This document shows, piece after piece, positions 60,001-64,000 of a DNA stretch of 64,000 bases. How positions within the stretch are numbered: the first letter of the stretch is position 1; each line of letters starts with the position of its first letter. The notes below the pieces were generated by a model. The model was not told the DNA's origin. It was given only the letters and a program-made list of their open reading frames with translations, and did no database searches. Made by a program: the position numbers and the translations under genes. The stretch covers positions 62,001 through 126,000 of the forward strand of contig CAZRCZ010000013.1 of the NCBI GenBank assembly GCA_964598765.1, read 5' to 3'. Source of the DNA: CAZRCZ01 sp964598765 (lineage in GTDB: Bacteria > Sumerlaeota > Sumerlaeia > MVZB01 > JAJFLK01).

Positions 60001-61093
60001 CCCCCGACGCCGAAGCGAGCGTCTTGCCGTCGGGACTGAACGCGACCGCATAAACGGCGTCCACGTGATCCTTGAGGTTGTGGACCTCGTTGCCCGTCGC
60101 GGCGTCCCACAGCTTGATCATTTTGTCGTAACTGCAAGTGGCGAGAAGTTTTCCGTCCGGGTTGTAGGCGACGCCGAAGATGTTGTCGGCGTGGCCCGTA
60201 ATCGTCCGGACGAGCGAATGATCGGCGACCTTCCAAATCTTGATTTCGCCTCCGCGCGACGGTTTGCCGCCGACCGCCGCCAAGAACGCGCCGTCGGGGG
60301 AGAAGGCGAGGCCTCGCACGAGATCGGCGTGGCCTTCGAGCGCAGCGACGCATTGCCCGAGTCCCGTTTGCGGATCGGCGGAGAGAAGCTCAACCTTGTG
60401 CAATCCGCCGCGAGCCAGAAGGTCGCCTTTGGGCGAATAAGCGAGCGAGCCGATGGGGGGCGCTTCGGCGTGCGCGGAATTTTTGGCGGACGCGGCGGGA
60501 GATGAGGCGGACGGTTTCGGTTTGCTATTCGGTTCAAGAGTTTGGGCGAGCGGTCCTGCGGGTTTGGAAGGTTCGGGTTTTGCGGGAGCGGCCACGGGAG
60601 CAGGAGCGGCGGGTTGCGATTTTTTCGACGAGCCTAAAAGTTTACGGAGAGGTCCCGGCTGGGATTGGGATTTTTCCGGTGTCGCGTCAGCCACCTTGGC
60701 CGGAGTCGCGATCGCGCCCGACGACGTTTTAGCCCCTTCGTTGATCCATTGCTTAATCTGCGCGATTTCCTCGGGCTGGAGCGGTTTGAATTTCTTCGGC
60801 GGCATTCGCGGCTCCTCCTTGCCCTCGATCAATTTCACGAGCAAACTTTCGTCCGCCTTGCCCGGAACAATCGCCGGACCCTTCTTGCCCCCCTTCAGCG
60901 CCGAAGCGACGGTCGCCAAACACAAATCCCCTTTCAATTCCTCGGCGTCGGGAAAATGACATGCCGCGCAACGATTCTCGAAAATGGGGAAGATGTTCTT
61001 TTCAAAGGTTGGGGATTCGGCGCGCAAAATTCGTGGGATCAAAACAAAAAACAATGCCGCAACACTTCTCTTCCATAAACTCATGCGGATCAT
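57077..61093 (-). CDS. Planctomycete-type cytochrome c (PSCyt1) / WD40 / PPC-domain secreted protein
   Basis: A 1338-residue exported protein. The signal peptide (SVAALFFVLIPRILRAES) is followed by a PSCyt1 heme domain with CAACH at 42-46, a Pro/Ala/Lys-rich linker (about 125-205), one beta propeller of about seven WD40 repeats (about 205-500; GHADNIFGVAYNPDGKLLAT is typical), then pre-peptidase C-terminal (PPC)-like beta domains (about 620-960) and further beta-rich sequence. AGGAGG lies 5-6 bases before ATG 61093, and the longer frame is REP sequence. Such proteins pair with PSCyt2/PSD1 proteins, and the nearest one is at 62435-64000. Function unknown, presumably an extracytoplasmic redox or degradation complex. 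Confidence 0.85.
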   Translation of the reverse strand: MIRMSLWKRSVAALFFVLIPRILRAESPTFEKNIFPIFENRCAACHFPDAEELKGDLCLATVASALKGGKKGPAIVPGKADESLLVKLIEGKEEPRMPPKKFKPLQPEEIAQIKQWINEGAKTSSGAIATPAKVADATPEKSQSQPGPLRKLLGSSKKSQPAAPAPVAAPAKPEPSKPAGPLAQTLEPNSKPKPSASSPAASAKNSAHAEAPPIGSLAYSPKGDLLARGGLHKVELLSADPQTGLGQCVAALEGHADLVRGLAFSPDGAFLAAVGGKPSRGGEIKIWKVADHSLVRTITGHADNIFGVAYNPDGKLLATCSYDKMIKLWDAATGNEVHNLKDHVDAVYAVAFSPDGKTLASASGDRTVKIWEVESGKRILTLSDSLGPVYAVAFDPSGKRVAAGGMDKMIRVWDVEKSLKNFSEASLTGATLLKSSFAHDAAVLHLIYSPDGKTIYTASEDKRIKAWNAETLLESATYEPQSDWVMALALSPDGQRLAAGRYDASSAIYEAASGRLLSATNPRPAPGPLKGFLKSKLESKEQKSASGERKKIKNLDVDNVIINAKIPASLQSISPNRSTRGTTHTLEVRGISLDDPEPLFSNPNLTVKLVKNEKLKIAELKRPPGDTGAFIVDNAQPHKLKMDLTVGKDTPVGTHYLMFRTPTGITNAMEFTVVPWADTGEKEPNDATAEAQVIPIPATIGGSIGRSGDVDKFKFQAKEGEELVFVVTDTALQPLLKIMDEGGKVLASSDDKGGDATRLGHKFAAAGDFIVELSDKNLGSAGYRLHVGDFSYVTEFFPLGVKVGAPQKIQVKGFNLGGASEIEVKPPDDAKPGQTMALPIPGVEGNPIPAPQVALLRSDEIQEAEPNDDAKQAQVVPFPVTINGKIKSSAAGVVDQDHYRFSAKKGQKILIEVSAARQGSELDSVIDILEPDGKPLELATVRCTAQSVMSLSDRDSKSAGIRIADWTDMKIGDYIMIGSEIIRVRSLPGYADEDVVFQATATGQRIGYFGTTPEHHAVNTPVYKVEIHPPGTTFAPNGMPVYTLYWRNDDVDFEGAPPGDSFLEFVPPRDGDFILRIKDADERGGDNFAYRLMFRSPQPDYDIVADPYWPNVPAGDSVALNVRARRRDGFSEPIEVKIEGLPEGYSAENGVILSGEDSINLALKAAPDAKSSAYGSNFKAVARSVVDGKEAKREAGFGAVTIRQNPDIHVKSDVQKVALEPGQTGNMMVTLDRFNGVTSRVPLSVLNLPFGVRVLDTGLNGILVREDENDRPIRIFVEPWVQPLTRTIHVQARIETRSTSPVFLGPPIELKIGNGGSKPGSSIAAGNDKSDKFLDAVR

Positions 61094-61120
61094 GTCGTTC
61101 CTCCTCTGGTCAGAAATCCG

Positions 61121-61166
61121 GCAGGCCATTGGCCTGATCCATCGTAGCCGAGGGCATCGCCCTCGG
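61121..61166. repeat. Left REP pair flanking the RAYT gene
   Basis: Two adjacent hairpins: GCAGGCCATTGGCCTG (61121-61136) and GTAG followed by CCGAGGGCATCGCCCTCGG (61144-61166). The reverse complement matches the right-hand pair at 41 of 46 positions. GTAG 5' of the stem is the tetranucleotide recognised by REP-associated transposases in known systems. Confidence 0.85.
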
Positions 61167-61214
61167 TTTTTGTCCCACCCCTCATTGCTTCGCCCTGTAG
61201 GGGCATACCAAAAT

Positions 61215-61667
61215 TCAATCCCCAAGATACCGTTCATCGTAAGCAACCCCATACTTCTTTAGGAGGCGCAACAATTCCTCCCGAAACGTCATCTTCCGAT
61301 GGTGCTCCTCCTGATTCAGAACGTATTTGCGGACCGCCTCGAAATGAGAAGGGCTCACGCTGAACAGCCCATAGCCATCCTGCCAATGGAACGGAGCGAA
61401 CTGAGGTCCCAATGTCTTGATAAACTTGGACGAATCCTTCTTGAGCAACTCGATCACCTTCATGGGTGCGTGCTTCTTCGTCAGATTGCACAAGATATGG
61501 ACGTGGTCTTCCGTTCCGCCCACCGTGATGGAGGCGCATTCCAAGTTCTGGAGAATGCGCGATAGATATGCCCAGACACGGGGCCGGATTTCCGCGGTCA
61601 ACCATGGACGCCGTTCCTTGGTCGAGAAAATGATATGGACGCTGAGAACGTGGAGAGATTGAGGCAT
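61215..61667 (-). CDS. REP-associated tyrosine transposase (RAYT, IS200/IS605-like)
   Basis: A 150-residue Y1_Tnp-type protein. The HUH motif appears as HVHIL in GTEDHVHILCNL, and the probable nucleophilic Tyr is in VRKYVLNQEEHHRK. The family-typical GYGLFSVSPSHFE is present. Such proteins nick single-stranded REP DNA and are thought to spread REP hairpins. ATG 61667 has GGGAGG 7 bases upstream. The longer frames read through the flanking REP. It is a single copy between two inverted REP pairs, so the whole 61121-61774 looks like one unit. It separates the PSCyt1 and PSCyt2 genes. Confidence 0.88.
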   Translation of the reverse strand: MPQSLHVLSVHIIFSTKERRPWLTAEIRPRVWAYLSRILQNLECASITVGGTEDHVHILCNLTKKHAPMKVIELLKKDSSKFIKTLGPQFAPFHWQDGYGLFSVSPSHFEAVRKYVLNQEEHHRKMTFREELLRLLKKYGVAYDERYLGD

Positions 61668-61688
61668 GACCATTCCTCCCGTATTGGA

Positions 61689-61849
61689 CCACCCTTTCAG
61701 GGTGGAGAGGATTTGGGGTTGACGGTGCCCGAGGGCGTTGCCCTCGGCTACTATGGCGCAGGCCATTGGCCTGCCTCGGAGACCTATCGGTCATGCGGAG
61801 GATCGCGGACCGATCTTGGGCTTTTATCCGGGACGCCGTTGGCGTCCCC
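61689..61849. repeat. Right REP pair and further palindromes
   Basis: Contains CCACCC-TTTCA-GGGTGG (61689-61705), the pair CCGAGGGCGTTGCCCTCGG plus GCAGGCCATTGGCCTGC (61729-61774, mirror of the left pair), and GGGACGCCGTTGGCGTCCCC (61830-61849). The GTAG header is present on the minus strand beside the first stem of the pair. Confidence 0.8.
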
Positions 61850-61899
61850 GAACGACGGTGCAAGATTCGGGATGATTTTTGGTCGGCGCCGGTCATGAA

Positions 61900-62301
61900 T
61901 TATTTTTCCTCGACCAATTCCGGTTCGGGATTTGCCGGATGTTCCAATTCCCTATGAAAAAGCCGCATCAGCTTGATAAAGAGCAGCAAATTGCGCTCCG
62001 TGGTCTTGTAGATTGTCAGCATGCATAGCACCAACATGACCACGGAAAGGGGACCTATCCAACGGCCAGTTTCCACCAGATTAACCAACGTTGCTATGGA
62101 ACCGAACACAATCAAACCCCATGCGGAAATCAGTCGGCTTTTCCTAACTTCGAAAGTTCCAGCCATTCCGTGGATCAACTTCATGTCATCGTGGTCAAGA
62201 CCGGAGAAAATTTGTTGATACTCGCCAACGGGATCTCTTCCTTTTTCCAAAAGATAAATCAGCTTTCGGTCTTCTTCGTTCAGAGTGTCGTCCAGATTCA
62301 C
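61900..62301 (-). CDS. Small two-helix membrane protein, unknown function
   Basis: A 133-residue protein: a charged soluble N-terminal half (LNEEDRKLIYLLEKGRD), two membrane helices (LISAWGLIVFGSIATLVNLV and WIGPLSVVMLVLCMLTIY), then an acidic tail. No family was recognised. It lies upstream of the RAYT unit and downstream of the PSCyt2/PSD1 gene on the same strand, so it may be part of that group or an unrelated insertion. Confidence 0.6.
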   Translation of the reverse strand: MNLDDTLNEEDRKLIYLLEKGRDPVGEYQQIFSGLDHDDMKLIHGMAGTFEVRKSRLISAWGLIVFGSIATLVNLVETGRWIGPLSVVMLVLCMLTIYKTTERNLLLFIKLMRLFHRELEHPANPEPELVEEK

Positions 62302-62342
62302 GGCGTTTCTCCCTTTACCTTTCCTAATCGCTGACCTCGATT

Positions 62343-62427
62343 TTCACCACAGAGACACAGAGAAGCTTGCAAAATTGCGTTTGGCATCTTGAGAATCTTC
62401 TCTGTGCCTCTGTTTCTCTATGGTGAA
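62343..62427. repeat. Inverted-repeat element of the ACCACAGAGACAC family
   Basis: The left arm TTCACCACAGAGACACAGAG (62343-62362) and right arm 62396-62427 (CTCTGTGCCTCTGTTTCTC) are complementary with a few mismatches. It sits between the small membrane protein gene and the PSCyt2 gene. Confidence 0.7.
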
Positions 62428-62434
62428 GTCCTTC

Positions 62435-64000
62435 TTAATGATTAAACATAAACTCCTTGCTGCTCAAGATCGCCCAAGCCATGTCCTCAATCGCCTCTCT
62501 GCGCGATTTTTTGGCGGCGTCGGAATCGCCGCGCGGGACCGACGCCAAAACCGCCGTCGCCTCGCCCAGTTCCTTGTCGGTCGGATAGCGCGTGAGCGAG
62601 CGGATGTATAAATCCTCGACGATGCCCTGATCGCTTTTCTTGCCCGACGCCAGTTCCGCGACGACCGATTGATCGTCCTTTAATTTGTTGTTGAGCGTCT
62701 CGCCGTTGGCGACGTGAAGCGTCTGCGCGACGCTGGTCGCCTCGGTCCGCTCGCAGGAGCAGGTTTGAACTCTCTGGGGACGCCCGAACGCCGTCAGGAA
62801 ATAGGACCCGACTTGCGAATCGGGAAGCTGGATTGCGCGGAACCCCGCCGGGTAGCCGGGGAATGAGGTCGCCACGCCGGTCGCCTGCGAATAGGCGTCC
62901 AGAATCACCTCGGCGCTCAGACGCCGGATGATGTATTGCGAGTAGTATTTTCCGTCCGGCGCGGCGGGATCGGACGGCGCGGAGGAGCGCTGATACGCGG
63001 CGGAGTTCATGATCGTCCGCATGAGTTGCTTGAGGTCGTATTTGTGTTCGATCAGGTCCTTGGTCAGCGCGGCGAAAAGTTCCTCGTTGCTCGGCGGGTT
63101 GGTCAGGCGGAGGTCATCCTCCGGCTCGACCAATCCGCGCCCCATGAAATTCCGCCAGACGCGATTGACGATGGCGCGGGTGAAATAAGGATTTTCGGGG
63201 GAGGTGAGCCACTTGGCCAGCGTCTCGCGCCGGTCGCCGGGGGCGTCGAGCGCGATCGGCGCGGCGTCGAGCGGCTTGGGGGGAACCGCCTTGCCGAGGC
63301 GCGGATGGAGTATGTCGCCGAAGTTCCCCGCCAGCACGATGGTCCCCTTGTTCCCCTCGGCGTTTTTGAGTTTCACGCGCGAGAGGAGATTCGCCATGCC
63401 GTAGTAATCGTCCTGCGTCCATTTTTCGAGCGGATGATTGTGGCATCGCGCGCAGGTGATGGACATGCCGAGGAACGCTTGGCTGGTCGTTTCGGTCAGT
63501 TCGGTCGTCTCCTTGTGAATGACGAAATAATTGGTCGCGCCGTTTTCCGTCGTGCTTCCCTTGGCGGTGATGATCTCGCGGGCGAATTGATCCCACGGTT
63601 TGTTGTCCTTCACGCTGTCATGGATGAAGCGATAGAACGCCGAGAGGTCCTCGCGCCGCGGAATTTTCTTGGAGGAAAGCAGGAAAATATCGGACCACTT
63701 GTAAGCCCAGTAGTCGGCGAATTCGGCGCGGTCGAGCAGACGGTCAATCAGCTTGGCGCGTTTGTCCGCGCCGGTCTCCATCGTGAAGCGATAGACTTCC
63801 TCGGGCGTCGGCAGGACGCCGGTCGCGTCCAGCGAAGCCCGGCGAATGAATTCGGTGTCGGAGCAGGAGGAAGCCGGAGCGATTTGGAGACTTTCGAGTT
63901 GCTTGAGAACGAGATCGTCCACGAAATTTTTCCGCGCGGCCTTGGCGAAAATTTCGGGCGCGAGCATCTTTTCGCGCGGGACGGTCAGGCGGGCGAACGC
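62435..64000 (-). CDS. DUF1549/DUF1553 (PSCyt2/PSD1) protein, 5' end beyond the window
   Basis: About 520 residues are visible, running open past the right edge, so the start is outside. It holds the DUF1549 part (FIRRASLDATGVLPTPEEVY), a CxxCH heme-type motif in TCARCHNHPLEKWTQ, and the DUF1553 part (TLAKWLTSPENPYFTRAIVN; RVWRNFMGRGLVEPEDD). These planctomycete-type proteins are secreted and pair with PSCyt1 proteins, whose gene lies at 57077-61093. The RAYT unit and a small gene lie between. The presumed role is extracytoplasmic oxidative or hydrolytic degradation, unproven. Confidence 0.88.
   Translation of the reverse strand, partial: AFARLTVPREKMLAPEIFAKAARKNFVDDLVLKQLESLQIAPASSCSDTEFIRRASLDATGVLPTPEEVYRFTMETGADKRAKLIDRLLDRAEFADYWAYKWSDIFLLSSKKIPRREDLSAFYRFIHDSVKDNKPWDQFAREIITAKGSTTENGATNYFVIHKETTELTETTSQAFLGMSITCARCHNHPLEKWTQDDYYGMANLLSRVKLKNAEGNKGTIVLAGNFGDILHPRLGKAVPPKPLDAAPIALDAPGDRRETLAKWLTSPENPYFTRAIVNRVWRNFMGRGLVEPEDDLRLTNPPSNEELFAALTKDLIEHKYDLKQLMRTIMNSAAYQRSSAPSDPAAPDGKYYSQYIIRRLSAEVILDAYSQATGVATSFPGYPAGFRAIQLPDSQVGSYFLTAFGRPQRVQTCSCERTEATSVAQTLHVANGETLNNKLKDDQSVVAELASGKKSDQGIVEDLYIRSLTRYPTDKELGEATAVLASVPRGDSDAAKKSRREAIEDMAWAILSSKEFMFNH

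Noticed and set aside
1..64000. tRNA, rRNA, tmRNA, RNase P or SRP RNA genes
   Set aside because: I looked for conserved cores and saw none. A covariance-model scan would be decisive.

Overview
The window looks like a chromosomal segment, about 58-60% GC by eye, from an aerobic, Gram-negative, uncultivated-type bacterium. LPS heptose synthesis (hldE), lipoproteins with lipoboxes and a periplasmic cupredoxin argue for a diderm envelope. An aa3-type cytochrome oxidase cluster with heme A synthesis argues for oxygen respiration. Planctomycete-type cytochrome genes (PSCyt1-WD40 and PSCyt2/PSD1), an S23/IVP four-helix-bundle gene and many dispersed palindromic repeats point to Planctomycetota, Verrucomicrobiota or a neighbouring lineage. 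The exact phylum cannot be fixed from this sequence alone. Genes are tightly packed, and many same-strand neighbours overlap by 4 bases (ATGA or GTGA).

Layout. 1-3290 (+): an acyl-CoA pair (HMG-CoA-synthase-like/DUF35 fusion and thiolase) interrupted by a 500-bp element that has 33-bp perfect inverted ends and carries a broken IVP gene. 3380-10570: mnmE, VanZ, radical SAM/SPASM, nadK, a lipoprotein coupled to tlyA, and a sugar epimerase. 11084-12989: a type II restriction-modification locus with a controller gene and a recognisable C-box. 12990-13965: repeat-filled non-coding DNA. 13966-17549: aldo/keto reductase, xseB/STAS, hldE. 17606-33529: a continuous minus-strand gene train of aroK-aroB-aroQ, a peptide ABC transporter (binding protein and two permeases), coxB-A-C-D plus small membrane proteins, hicBA, cupredoxin, ctaA-ctaB, SCO and DUF420. 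33645-36144 (+): MBOAT/SGNH acyl-transfer pair. 36135-37525 (-): uracil-DNA glycosylase and an unknown gene. 37694-45535: TPR membrane protein, coaBC, a toxin-antitoxin-like pair, an aldonolactone oxidase, an unknown gene, folB and thiO. 45536-46299: non-coding except a 15-residue lysine-rich peptide and a terminator. 46300-61093 (-): MmgE/PrpD, K+ channel, mutS, two glycosyltransferases, transglutaminase, pyrK and a giant cytochrome/WD40/PPC protein. 61215-64000 (-): a REP-associated transposase between inverted REP pairs, a small membrane protein, and a PSCyt2/PSD1 gene cut by the window end.

Function. The cox/cta/SCO/DUF420/cupredoxin genes form one respiratory module: oxidase subunits, heme A synthesis, copper delivery and assembly. 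The aro genes supply chorismate precursors. Housekeeping repair and tRNA genes (mutS, UDG, xseB, mnmE) are scattered among them.

The most distinctive theme is repeats. At least eight families of short palindromic or tandem sequence occupy nearly every loose intergenic gap. Two have inserted in frame into genes (an ABC permease and a glycosyltransferase), and another appears to have supplied the signal peptide and start codon of a lipoprotein. Two families are tied to candidate drivers: the IVP gene with its GGCGAAA arms, and the RAYT transposase with its GTAG-headed hairpins.
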